Assembly: GCA_009908535.1 (NCBI GenBank)
Contig: JAAAOD010000159.1
Coordinates: 1-12,063 of the forward strand
Length of the DNA: 12,063 bases
Source of the DNA: Verrucomicrobiota bacterium
GTDB taxonomy: Bacteria; Verrucomicrobiota; Verrucomicrobiia; Opitutales; Oceanipulchritudinaceae
Direction of reading: 5' to 3'
This document shows positions 1 to 7,141 of the stretch, one piece after another. The translations under genes were made by a program, and so were the position numbers. The stretch's first letter is position 1. Every line of letters begins with the position of its first letter. The notes beneath the pieces are model-generated. The model worked only from the letters and a program-made list of their open reading frames with translations, made no database searches and was not told the DNA's origin.

Positions 1-141
1 GTACAACTTGAAGAAGAGGCCCACCACGGTGGTGGGCAACCAAGTGATGTCCCAGACCCAGACCTGCCCCACCGCGGTGGCGGTGTGGCTCACCGGCGCG
101 GGCCTCCCTCTTCCAAATCCTACGCTAAACAACCACAAACC
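1..141 (-). pseudogene. Truncated DDE (rve) transposase fragment, IS3-like, cut by window edge
   Basis: The minus-strand frame from 141 down to 1 is open for 47 codons and contains QVWVWDITWLPTTVVGLFF. This matches the start of the integrase core (first catalytic Asp in the WDITWLP motif) of IS3-family OrfB-type transposases, which cut and join the ends of their element. A TAG stop lies immediately upstream in frame (142-144), and there is no room for the usual N-terminal helix-turn-helix region before the repeat at 165-208. The copy therefore looks truncated at its N-terminus; its C-terminus lies outside the window. The family call rests on the motif only; IS481 or another rve group is possible. 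Confidence 0.6.
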
Positions 142-164
142 CTATCAACCGCCCCTGACTCCGG

Positions 165-208
165 TGCGTAAAACTTCGCGTCCACTAACTGCGTAAAACT
201 TCGTGTCC
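165..208. repeat. Two near-identical 19-bp direct repeats with 25-bp period, probable IS end
   Basis: The 19-mer at 165-183 (tgcgtaaaacttcgcgtcc) recurs at 190-208 with one change (c to t), giving a 25-bp period. Just outside, 205-216 reads tgtcccttgaca, whose ends are inverted (TGTC/GACA). Because these sit directly upstream of the transposase fragment, they are probably the terminal, transposase-binding repeats of that insertion sequence, with the element boundary near 216. That role is inference; the repeats themselves are visible. Confidence 0.6.
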
Positions 209-338
209 CTTGACACCTGAAGGGTTCCACCGCGAAGGCTTCGGTAAGCCGGCAGAGGACAACGTTGAGGACGAGGACAAACGGTCTCATGGTAAGGCAA
301 AAGGGTTCGCCCCCGAGGGAATCCCCGCAGGTTTTCCG

Positions 339-362
339 GGTGGTCAATTTTAACCCCTCCGG
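339..362. mobile_element. Possible IS21-type end motif in a 330-bp gene-free stretch
   Basis: The stretch 217-552 holds no gene I can support. Within it, ggtggtcaattttaacccc (minus strand ggggttaaaattgaccacc) resembles the TTAAAATTGACCA blocks that recur at IS21-family ends. An IstB fragment at 3335-3445 shows that such elements have been present in this region. It is a single copy with no second repeat and no target duplication seen, so this is weak. Confidence 0.25.
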
Positions 363-468
363 CTCCCTTTACCTGGGGCACCGAGCCGGATGAGGAGCGG
401 GAAAAAGGCGTAAAAGGAGTTGCCAAATTGAGGGGTTCGTCCTATGACTCCGGCCTCCATCATTTCCC

Positions 469-545
469 TTGACCGAGTTTTAAAATCATCCTTTTTGGGT
501 ATTTATACTTTTTCTCGGAATCCAAAATCCAAACTACAGGAATTC
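469..545 (+). promoter_or_regulatory. AT-rich leader with promoter-like elements and RBS of the OmcB-like gene
   Basis: The DNA becomes AT-rich about 85 bp before the start codon. A TTGACC box lies at 469-474 and TATACT at 504-509, but they are 29 bp apart, too far to form one standard promoter; TATACT alone is the better -10 candidate. AGGAAT at 538-543 is a modest ribosome-binding site ahead of the ATG at 553. Confidence 0.3.
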
Positions 546-552
546 AAACATC

Positions 553-2145
553 ATGAAGGTTAAGCTGTTTAAATTGGGAGCTGCGGCTTCCGCACTGGCT
601 GTTCTGCTGCTCTCCGGTTGCGCTACCCAGACCGCGACAACGGACTCGGCTTCCGAGCCGGAGCCCGCTTCCGAGCCGGCGCCCACCCGAACTTCAGAAT
701 TTAGCGATTCGGGCTACGGCCCGGCGTACACCACTTTCGAACGCGACGGTATTCTTTACGTCAAGGGTTCGACGGCTTATCCCACCGGCATCCTTTCCTC
801 CAGCTCCCTCCTGCTGGAAAAAGTGGTTCCGCAGGAAGTCATGGTCGGTGCTCCCTACCGTGTGGAGTACACCCTGCGAAACCTAACCGATGTCACCCTT
901 GGCGACGTGGTCCTTGAGGATGTCGTGGGCGGCAATTTCAATTTGAGCGATTCCGCCCCGGCCGCCGACGCCATGGACGGTAACACCGCCACCTGGCTTC
1001 TCGGCGACATGCCTCCTGGAGCGACGCGCAATGTCATTCTCCGCGCCTCTTCGCCGGAGGAAGGCTTCGCTGAAATCTGCTCGAGGGTTACCTTCGTGCC
1101 GGTACACTGTGAACAGATCCGCGTAGTTCGTGCGGACCTTGAGCTTGTCCTCGACCTGATGCCACAGGGCATCCTCTGTGATCCCATTCCCTCCACCATT
1201 ACGGTGCGCAATACCGGAAGCAGCCGCCTCACGGACGTGACCATTTCCGAGTCTCTCCCGAGCGGCCTGACCACGCTTGACGGCCTCAGCACAATCAGCA
1301 TCCCGGTCGGCACCCTTGACCCCGGACAGAGCGAGAGCTTCGACGTCGATCTCAAGGCGGCCCGCACAGGAAGCTTCGAGGTGAGCCCGGAAGCGACTTC
1401 CGCCCAGGGCGTGAGGGCCCAGGACATGGACACAACCATGCTTGCCGCGCCGGAATTGGTTATCAGTTGTGATTCCCCGGCGGAGCGCTTCATCGGCCGA
1501 CCGGTCAATGTGTGCCTGCAGGTAGAGAATTCCGGTGACGCCCCGAGCAACATGACGGTGGTTTCCATGGCCGTTCCCGCGGGAGCCAGTTTTCAGGGTG
1601 CCACCGGCGGTGGAACCCTTGTCGGGAACGAAGTAGTTTGGAACGTCGGTTCGCTCGCTCCAGGCGGCAACCTCGAACTGTGCGCGACCTTTACCGGATC
1701 CATCCCCAGCATGCTGACCTTCACCTCCACTGCCGAGGGCGATTGTGCGGATCCGGTCAGCTCCACTTGCCGGACCGAGCTCACCGGTATACCGGCCATC
1801 CTTCTTGAGGTGATCGACCTTGAAGACCCGATCGAAGTCGGTGCTAACCAGACCTATCAGATCGTTGTCACCAACCAAGGCACCGCCCCGGCCACCAACG
1901 TCCAGGTCGTTGCCACCCTCGAGGATGAACAGCGCTATGTCAGCTCCTCGGGGTCATCCTCTGCAAGCGCTTCCGGGCAGCGCATCACGATGCGCCCCGT
2001 GGCCGCCATCGCACCGGGAGACAAGGCCGTCTGGGAGGTTGTCGTGGAAGCACTGGCCGCCGGTGACATCCGCTTCTCGGTTGAAATCGAAAGCGATCAG
2101 ATCCAGCGTCCGGTTCGCGAAACGGAAGCGACCAACCAGTACTGA
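553..2145 (+). CDS. OmcB-like DUF11-repeat lipoprotein (530 aa)
   Basis: This is a probable envelope structural protein related to the chlamydial large cysteine-rich protein OmcB. Residues 1-23 form a lipoprotein signal peptide with lipobox LSGC (lipidated Cys23), followed by a Ser/Glu/Pro linker (about 33-48). Four DUF11/Ig-like repeats follow, near 87-175, 196-290, 296-400 and 418-520, each starting with a VGxxxxYxxxVxNxG-like pattern (for example QTYQIVVTNQG). Besides Cys23 there are eight cysteines (including 176, 186 and 209) that could form disulfides in the periplasm. The protein ends in RPVRETEATNQY, which resembles the OmcB C-terminus as I recall it. The ATG at 553 places the signal peptide exactly at the N-terminus. 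The gene stands alone and ends at a strong terminator. The OmcB-family relationship is well supported; the role in envelope stability is inferred. Confidence 0.85.
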   Translation: MKVKLFKLGAAASALAVLLLSGCATQTATTDSASEPEPASEPAPTRTSEFSDSGYGPAYTTFERDGILYVKGSTAYPTGILSSSSLLLEKVVPQEVMVGAPYRVEYTLRNLTDVTLGDVVLEDVVGGNFNLSDSAPAADAMDGNTATWLLGDMPPGATRNVILRASSPEEGFAEICSRVTFVPVHCEQIRVVRADLELVLDLMPQGILCDPIPSTITVRNTGSSRLTDVTISESLPSGLTTLDGLSTISIPVGTLDPGQSESFDVDLKAARTGSFEVSPEATSAQGVRAQDMDTTMLAAPELVISCDSPAERFIGRPVNVCLQVENSGDAPSNMTVVSMAVPAGASFQGATGGGTLVGNEVVWNVGSLAPGGNLELCATFTGSIPSMLTFTSTAEGDCADPVSSTCRTELTGIPAILLEVIDLEDPIEVGANQTYQIVVTNQGTAPATNVQVVATLEDEQRYVSSSGSSSASASGQRITMRPVAAIAPGDKAVWEVVVEALAAGDIRFSVEIESDQIQRPVRETEATNQY

Positions 2146-2170
2146 CCGGATACGCCTCCGAGCATTTCAG

Positions 2171-2203
2171 CGCCCGCTCCGCTATCGCGGGGCGGGCGTT
2201 TTT
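2171..2203 (+). terminator. Intrinsic terminator of the OmcB-like gene
   Basis: A near-perfect hairpin lies 25 bp after the stop codon: cgcccgc-t-ccgc (2171-2182), loop tatc, then gcgg-g-gcgggcg (2187-2198), with one T-G wobble. It is followed at once by five T residues (2199-2203). This is a textbook Rho-independent terminator for the plus strand. The downstream convergent pseudogene ends about 50 bp further on. Confidence 0.9.
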
Positions 2204-2250
2204 ATTCCCTTTCTCCGCGCAAAGGGTCGGCCAATCGAAAGCGGTTTCCC

Positions 2251-3092
2251 TCAGCCGGGTCTTTTATGCCGCCTCGCCCGCTGGATCGCGGGGCAATAGC
2301 AGGTTGTTCGCCCGCCGATGGTCTCTCAGCGGAGGGGCTTCCCGGCGGCCGGACAGGTTCCCCCGTCGCGCCAGCGGTGTGTGAAGAGCCAGTCCTCGGG
2401 AGGTGTGCCCCAGTCGGTGCCGATGGCCCGCAAGGCGTCCGCGCAGACCGATTTGAGTTCATCGAAGAGGCGGGAACGCCTCCGGGCGGTAAGATCCATG
2501 GCTTTAGTTGCTGGATGGATAACGAGCACGTCAGAGGATTTCCTCGGCCATCCAGTTGCCGATCCCGGGGAATTTGTCCTGGTCGAGAATCAATGCCTTA
2601 AGCGGACGGCGTGGGCCGCGGTGAAGGAGTTCGCGGAAACGGGTCCGGTTGGAGGCTTCTTCATGGGGCTGGGGAGGGAGCGTACGCCACCAGGCGGGAA
2701 GGCGGATGGAGCCGGGCCGGCCCTTTTCCGGAAGCGATTCGCAGGTCACCTTACCGAACATGCGATAGTCGTTGAAAACGAGAGCGGTGGTGCTTGTCAC
2801 CAGAACGAGGTACTCATGTTTCCCGGGCACGATGGCCGGATCCGCGGTCAGGAGTTTCCCCGCCATACCCAGGTGAATGCCGAGGAAGCCTCCGCCGGAA
2901 AAAGCGAATCCATTTGTTTTCCGTGGGCGTGGGAAGACAGGAGACGGCTGTCCGGAAGGTCGTGCAGGAGCTGGGTCGTGTCGCATTCCCGAAAACATGG
3001 GCCTCCGGATGGACAAGGACCTTTTCGATGACCTCACCCAAGGCGGGGGACCATTGCTTGCGGTAGAATTCAACCTCGGCGAGTTCCGGCAT
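2251..3092 (-). pseudogene. Decayed formamidopyrimidine-DNA glycosylase / endonuclease VIII-like gene
   Basis: The intact ancestor was a Fpg/Nei-type base-excision repair glycosylase. It starts at 3092 with MPELAEVEFYRKQW, which has the Pro-Glu catalytic N-terminus of the family. Pieces of the protein lie in three frames: HVF/RECDTTQLLHDLP, FSGGGFLGIHLGMAGKLL, the helix-two-turn-helix DQDKFPGIGNWMAEEIL, and the C-terminal HRWRDGGTCP...ETIGGRTTCYCPAIQR. Five lesions separate them: one-base losses near 2990 and near 2910, a TGA at 2531-2533 where the family has Trp, an extra base at about 2521, and a TGA at 2326-2328 in place of an Arg-like codon before ETIGG. The reading resumes to a stop at 2251. 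A GAGGGA ribosome site precedes the ATG and overlaps the stop of the upstream permease stub, suggesting an old operon. Confidence 0.85.
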
Positions 3093-3098
3093 GTTCCC

Positions 3099-3230
3099 TC
3101 AGAAGGACCAGAGAAGGGGAGCAAGGACAACGGTGCCCGTGGGATAAAGCAGGTTCAGGGGCAGACCGATCCGGATGAAATCGGCGAACCGGTATCCGCC
3201 GACGGAATAGACATAGGTGTTCCTGAGTTT
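3099..3230 (-). pseudogene. C-terminal stub of an SLC13/DASS-type permease
   Basis: A minus-strand frame of about 43 codons ends in NTYVYSVGGYRFADFIRIG followed by LPLNLLYPTGTVVLAPLLWSF. This is the final loop and last membrane helix of SLC13-family sodium/anion symporters (the NTxVYxxGGYRFxDFxRxGLPLNL signature). An in-frame TAA lies just upstream of 3230, and no permease sequence is recognisable beyond about 3221, so roughly nine tenths of the gene is gone. The stop codon at 3099-3101 is six bases before the glycosylase start, which fits former translational coupling. The break lies between this stub and the IstB fragment, so loss through an IS-associated rearrangement is plausible (inference). 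Confidence 0.7.
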
Positions 3231-3334
3231 TTAGCATCAGGATAGGAGTGACCGTTGCGTCCACCTCCCACGCATCGACAAACAGGAACATTCGGTATTG
3301 ATGCATTGCCTGTCAGGCCATGACCGCCAGGTGA

Positions 3335-3445
3335 CGGAGGATCGACGGCTTCGACTTCGCCCCCAACGTCTCCATCAACCGCCAGCAGATCTACCAGCTC
3401 GCCTCCGGCGAGTTTATCGCCAAGGCCGAGGACATCCTCCTCGTT
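3335..3445 (+). pseudogene. IstB-like ATPase fragment (IS21-family remnant)
   Basis: The plus-strand frame after a TGA at 3332-3334 encodes about 37 residues including GFDFAPNVSINRQQIYQLAS and EFIAKAEDILLV. This matches the region just before the Walker A motif in IstB, the transposition helper ATPase of IS21-family elements. The similarity stops before the expected GPxGxGKS motif, and the frame continues into unrelated sequence. Only an internal slice remains, with no istA seen in the window. The surrounding stretches 3231-3334 and 3446-3524 hold nothing I can assign. Confidence 0.65.
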
Positions 3446-3524
3446 GAGATGAATTGGATGGCAGGGATGGCTGAGGAAAATCAGCTGCTGAGCGACCTTG
3501 CCGACGGACGATCTCATAAAGGGT

Positions 3525-4880
3525 TCACGGATCGATTTTCCTGCCCGCACGGACAGATTCAAAGTAGGCGTCCGAGCCGACCTGACCGCCTTTCAGGCAG
3601 ATTTGCAGTTGAGGGAAAGCCCGGGAGCGAGCCCGGCAGACAGGTCCGCCCGGATCAATGGAGGCGGCGTATTCCAGCCCGAGAATATGCAGGGCCCCGG
3701 CCACGTAACCCGAGGTATCGCCTCCCGCCACGCAGACCCTCGGGAGCGGATTTTCATCGAGAATCCTGCGGAGGGCTTTTCCCTGCAGCTTGCCGATCCG
3801 ATGCAGCGGGTCCCTCCAACCGGTCCTTGCGGCGGCCTCCCGGGTGCGCCGAATGGCAGGATCCTCCGGACCTTCGCAGGAACACATGACCACATTGCGT
3901 CCGCGATCCAGTTCAGCGAGCGCCTGATCGACAACCGGTTCAAGGAGGGCAGACTCCTCGCCTTCCTCGAACCAGCGCCATGGCTCGAGAGGGAGAACCG
4001 ACCATCCCTTTTCACGGGCATGGGCGATCTGCCTTGCTGTTTTCGGGGAGGCACTGCCCGACATGACGAGGAGTTGCTCCACCCGTTCCAGTCCTCCGGC
4101 CGGGCCGTCAGGATCGACAAAGGGCGGACGCGAGGCCACCCATGCCGCCTCGACCGCGCTTGATCCGACCGTGAAGGGACCGAAACGGGAAAGCATTTCC
4201 CGCAGGATTTCCCCGCTACGGCGAAGGTCCTCTTCGTCCACTGTATCGAAAACAAGAATACCGGATGGCGACCCGGCAACAATCTCCCGCATCCTTGCCA
4301 TTCTTCCGGCCGGATCGGCCCGGAGGTCGACGAGGTTGAAGTCGGTAATCCGCTGCGCGGTCTGCTTTTCCAGGTGCCTGCGGATGTCGGCTTCATCCAT
4401 CGGCGTGACGGGATGGCGGGACATGGTGGAATGCCTGTCCAGCCGGCTGATGCCCTCAAGGTCCCGGGCAAACAACTGGGAAAAGGCGACCCAGCGCTGC
4501 AGGGCGGGATATCCGATCAGGAGCGGCACCCATGGATTCCGGAAGATCCGTTGTCCCTGTTCCACGGCCACACCGATATTGCCGTGCTGCGGTGAGGAAT
4601 CGAAGGTGGAGCAGACTTTGTAGTGAAAGCACGCGAGGTCCAGCCGGCTGAACCAGGAGAACACGCGCTCCGTCTCGTCCATGATCGCTTCTCGTCCGAG
4701 GGAACGGGTCTTCCCCGCGATCCCGACGGCTTCGTAGTCTTTCATTAAAGCCATCCCCTCCTCATCGGGGATATCCAGAAAGAGGAGAGTCCGCAGACCG
4801 GCCCGGGCGAGGACCTCAAGGGCATCCGTCGATCCGGTGAAGTCGTCTCCGTAAAAGCCGTAGTGGGGGTCGCCGGGCAT
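3525..4880 (-). CDS. oiaK: DUF1537 sugar-acid kinase, 3-oxo-isoapionate kinase type (451 aa)
   Basis: Likely a cytoplasmic ATP-dependent kinase of the four-carbon acid sugar kinase family. Its OiaK subgroup phosphorylates 3-oxo-isoapionate to the 4-phosphate in D-apiose/apionate breakdown. The N-terminal substrate domain has GDDFTGSTD (11-19), the OiaK-like HYKVCSTFDSSP (86-97) and LDRHSTMSRHPVTPMDEAD (147-165). The C-terminal nucleotide domain has MSGSASPKTARQI (273-285) and GGDTSGYVAGAL (386-397). Length and motifs indicate an intact protein. ATG 4880 is preferred because it lies one base after the upstream oiaX stop (TGACATG) with GGGAAG upstream; ATG 4916 or TTG 4919 would add an unconserved Pro/Ser tail. 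It forms a transcription unit with the RuBisCO-like gene, and that pairing supports OiaK over other DUF1537 kinases acting on threonate, erythronate or similar acids. Confidence 0.8.
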   Translation of the reverse strand: MPGDPHYGFYGDDFTGSTDALEVLARAGLRTLLFLDIPDEEGMALMKDYEAVGIAGKTRSLGREAIMDETERVFSWFSRLDLACFHYKVCSTFDSSPQHGNIGVAVEQGQRIFRNPWVPLLIGYPALQRWVAFSQLFARDLEGISRLDRHSTMSRHPVTPMDEADIRRHLEKQTAQRITDFNLVDLRADPAGRMARMREIVAGSPSGILVFDTVDEEDLRRSGEILREMLSRFGPFTVGSSAVEAAWVASRPPFVDPDGPAGGLERVEQLLVMSGSASPKTARQIAHAREKGWSVLPLEPWRWFEEGEESALLEPVVDQALAELDRGRNVVMCSCEGPEDPAIRRTREAAARTGWRDPLHRIGKLQGKALRRILDENPLPRVCVAGGDTSGYVAGALHILGLEYAASIDPGGPVCRARSRAFPQLQICLKGGQVGSDAYFESVRAGRKIDP

Positions 4881-4881
4881 G

Positions 4882-6061
4882 TCAGGACTTCCCGGTGAAG
4901 GTGGTGTAGGCGTCATCAATTTCCGCTACGCTTGCGCGCAGGTCGGCGAGGGATTGCCCTTGCATGACCCCTTTCCATGCGGCTCTAAGGGCGGTGACCC
5001 CAGCCTCCGGACCCCCCGGATGGGCCCAGATGCCACCTCCGCAGACATAAAGCAAATCGGCATTTTCCATCCGCAGGTAAGTGTCTTCCACTTGGTCCAC
5101 CCATTGGCCGGAACTGAAGACCGGCATCGCCCCCCGGCAGCTGCCTTCCGTCTGCTGGACGGCCCGGGCGGAGGCGAGGACACTGTCATCGGTTTCGCAG
5201 AACTTGTTGCGGAGACCGTTGACATGCAGGTGATCCACCCCGGCCAGTTTCCAGAACTTCTGCCATGCAGGATAGGAAAACCCGAGGGCCGGACAACGGG
5301 AAAGGGCGCCCCAGCCGTTCCGGTGGCCGTGGATGGGCAGTTCGCTGTGTTGTCGCAAGGCGAGGATCCCCGCCAGTCCGACGGATATCAGGTTGACCAT
5401 GATACAATTGCCTCCAGCGGCTTTGACGACGTCATGGTGTCGTTTCATCTCGTCCGGGAGATCAGATATGTTGACGGCGTACAGGGTGCGGCCGCTTGCG
5501 CGCCGATCGTTCTCGGCAATGGCGGGCAGCACACGGGTGATGCGATCCTGAACGGTCGGCGGTTTCTTCCGGGCTCAGGCCGACACTGGGCTTGATAATC
5601 GTCCCGAGAAGGGGACCGTTTTCCACCCCTGCGAGGTGGCGGGTTCCCTCAATGCCGAAACGGGGCCCGGGGCAGGCATCGATGAATTCCGGTGGCAGTT
5701 GGAAATCAAGCAGCCGTAATCCCGAAAACGGGCGCAATTCAAAGAGGTTGCCCGCCAGCATCGTCTGAAGGGCGGGCAGGGAATGGCCTATGTTGGCCAC
5801 GGGAAAATCAATCTCCACAATCGCCTGCCGGTAGAGCCCGTCCTTTGCCGGGGCCGCTCCCGGAAGGGAAGGCTGCTGCTGTTCACCCGTCGGTCGGACA
5901 GAGACCACTTCGGCGCCGTGCGCGCGGACCAGTTCTTCCGACTCCGCCTCGACTTTGACAAAGGTTCCGCTGCTTTGCTCGCCGGCCATGACAGCGGCCG
6001 CTTTCTCGGGATCGGTTCCGGTTTCGATCCAGTAGATCGCACGCAGGTTGTTCCTATTCAT
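4882..6061 (-). pseudogene. oiaX: RuBisCO-like protein (OiaX type) with frame-shifting internal deletion
   Basis: The intact family member cleaves 3-oxo-isoapionate 4-phosphate to 3-phosphoglycerate and glycolate (transcarboxylase/hydrolase). It belongs to the RuBisCO superfamily but does not fix CO2. The first frame (from ATG 6061) covers the N-domain and the start of the barrel, through GTIIKPSVGLSPEETAD (153-169, Lys157). The second frame resumes at DRITRVLPAIAEN and runs through YAVNISD, PIHGHRNGWGAL, AGVDHLHVNGLRNKF, SSGQW and the phosphate-binding CGGGIWAHPGGPEAG to the stop at 4882. At 5546-5555 the join lacks roughly 25-28 codons that the family has here. These include the KDDE motif with the carbamylated lysine and metal ligands, and the frame changes. 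The product cannot be a normal enzyme unless this is an assembly error. The kinase follows one base downstream. Confidence 0.85.
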
Positions 6062-6166
6062 TCAATAACTTGGTTAGATTGCCTTTCCCTCCCCGCCCCG
6101 CGTGCGGCAGATGCGCTCGTTTGGTCACTTAGGTAAACTGCAAAACCGGTTTTTGAGAATCAACCC

Positions 6167-7072
6167 TTAAAGATAAAGCCACTCCGGAACGGATTGGCGG
6201 CGGAGATAATGGAGCTGTTCCTGCCATTCTTTTTTCCACTTCTGTGAGCGGGGAGAGGGATCGAGTTTGGCGATTGCTTCTTCCATCGCCTTCGCCGCTT
6301 TGCTCCAGTTGCCCAGGCGGGCTTCGGCGAGGGCGAGGGCCTGCAGGAGGCGGGGATCGGAACCCATCCGCTCGATGGCCTTCTGCACCTCTTCGTGGGC
6401 GTTCTCCAGTTTATCCTCGGAGACGATCCGGGTGGTCAGGGTCTTCAGATTTCTGGCGTAAACGGGGTCGACCGGGTCCTCCCAACCCGATTGGCGGGCC
6501 ATTTCCTCAAAGGCCACCGCGAGGGGTTCCGGATGCGGGTAGTGATCCCATGAATACGAGCGCAAGGCCTGGGCGAATCTGGCCGCCGCGAGCGCGTCGC
6601 CGTCGAGGGCCGCCTCGTACAACCCGAGGGTTTCGTCATCGAGGCTGGTCCGTAACCAATCGGGGAGGGGCGAAATGACGACATCCCCCAATCCGGCCGT
6701 TCCCGCCGGAGGCCAGGTTTCGCCTTTCCAGTCGAGAAGGAAGCCGTCATGGAGAAAGCGCCATTCTTCCCGGAATCCCTCCGGCGTCACCGGTTGCCGG
6801 TAAGCCGCGATCCGTTGCGCATCCGTGGTCGAACCGTCGTCGGGGATCGGGATTAACACGCGGGCAACCTCGACGGTGCCCTCTGCATAGGACAGCGTGA
6901 AGGGCAGGGGTTCACGTTCGAGGCGGGACAGTTCGGTCCGTTCCGTCATGATTGTCCGCCAGTCGGCCGGGGGTAAGGCACAGCCGGCGAGGAGAACAAG
7001 AAAGAGGGTGCCAAAGCCCGTATGGGCGGTGGGGAAGGAGGCCAAGCTCTTCGGGGATGGGTGAAAATTCAT
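6167..7072 (-). CDS. Exported lipoprotein with C-terminal TPR-like helices (301 aa)
   Basis: I recognise no specific family. From ATG 7072 the protein has a signal peptide whose hydrophobic stretch ends in FLVLLAGC, a good lipobox with Cys31, so it is probably anchored to a membrane. An earlier ATG at 7102 would add ten residues and lengthen the n-region without a better ribosome site. The middle part (about 60-140) is mixed and tryptophan-rich. Residues from about 150 are helical with TPR/Sel1-like pieces such as LGLYEAALDGDALAAARFAQAL and, near the C-terminus, LLQALALAEARLGNWSKAAKAMEEAI. It is divergent from the Sel1-repeat gene, with 69 bp between the chosen starts. Both are exported helical-repeat proteins, so a shared or paired role is possible but unproven. 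The stop lies about 105 bp before the RuBisCO-like gene, so cotranscription with it is uncertain. Confidence 0.7.
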   Translation of the reverse strand: MNFHPSPKSLASFPTAHTGFGTLFLVLLAGCALPPADWRTIMTERTELSRLEREPLPFTLSYAEGTVEVARVLIPIPDDGSTTDAQRIAAYRQPVTPEGFREEWRFLHDGFLLDWKGETWPPAGTAGLGDVVISPLPDWLRTSLDDETLGLYEAALDGDALAAARFAQALRSYSWDHYPHPEPLAVAFEEMARQSGWEDPVDPVYARNLKTLTTRIVSEDKLENAHEEVQKAIERMGSDPRLLQALALAEARLGNWSKAAKAMEEAIAKLDPSPRSQKWKKEWQEQLHYLRRQSVPEWLYL

Positions 7073-7141
7073 GTAAAAGAATTTGGATTTCGTTTGACCC
7101 ATAAAGAGGTGGATTGCTGGATCAACCTAAAAGTTTTGCTT
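7073..7141. promoter_or_regulatory. Divergent control region between two exported repeat-protein genes
   Basis: These 69 bp separate the chosen starts of two genes facing away from each other, so both promoters must lie here or inside the 5' ends. The DNA is more AT-rich than its surroundings. A TTGACC box on the plus strand (about 7094-7099) and a TTGATC box on the minus strand are visible, but no convincing -10 partner at 16-18 bp exists for either. Neither start has a clear Shine-Dalgarno sequence. Confidence 0.35.

Noticed and set aside
165..208. Start of a CRISPR array
   Set aside because: Only two 19-bp units with a 6-bp spacer, adjacent to a transposase; fits IS terminal repeats.
120..347. 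75-codon minus-strand frame starting MRPFVLVLNVVLC
   Set aside because: It runs through the IS terminal repeats and has no recognisable similarity; likely chance.
883..1878. Long antisense frame (331 codons) inside the OmcB-like gene
   Set aside because: Low-complexity Gly/Arg-rich shadow of GC-rich coding DNA; the sense strand has a clear signal peptide and repeats.
2326..2533. Two in-frame TGA codons in the glycosylase, one at a Trp position, suggesting TGA recoding
   Set aside because: The second TGA replaces an Arg-like position, other genes here use TGG normally and end in TGA, and frameshifts are also present. Decay explains it better.
3446..3524. Minus-strand frame with KVAQQLIFLSHPCHP, faintly like an ATPase Walker B/switch region
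   Set aside because: Too short, with no flanking ATPase motifs; not supportable.
4882..6061. RuBisCO large subunit for CO2 fixation
   Set aside because: The motifs (HVNGLRNKF, SSGQW) and pairing with a DUF1537 kinase fit a form IV RuBisCO-like protein of apionate catabolism, not a carboxylase; no small subunit or phosphoribulokinase is nearby.
6142..6153. Perfect 12-bp palindrome aaaaccggtttt between the lipoprotein and RuBisCO-like genes
   Set aside because: No loop and no T tract for a terminator, and a single copy; could be an operator but nothing supports it.
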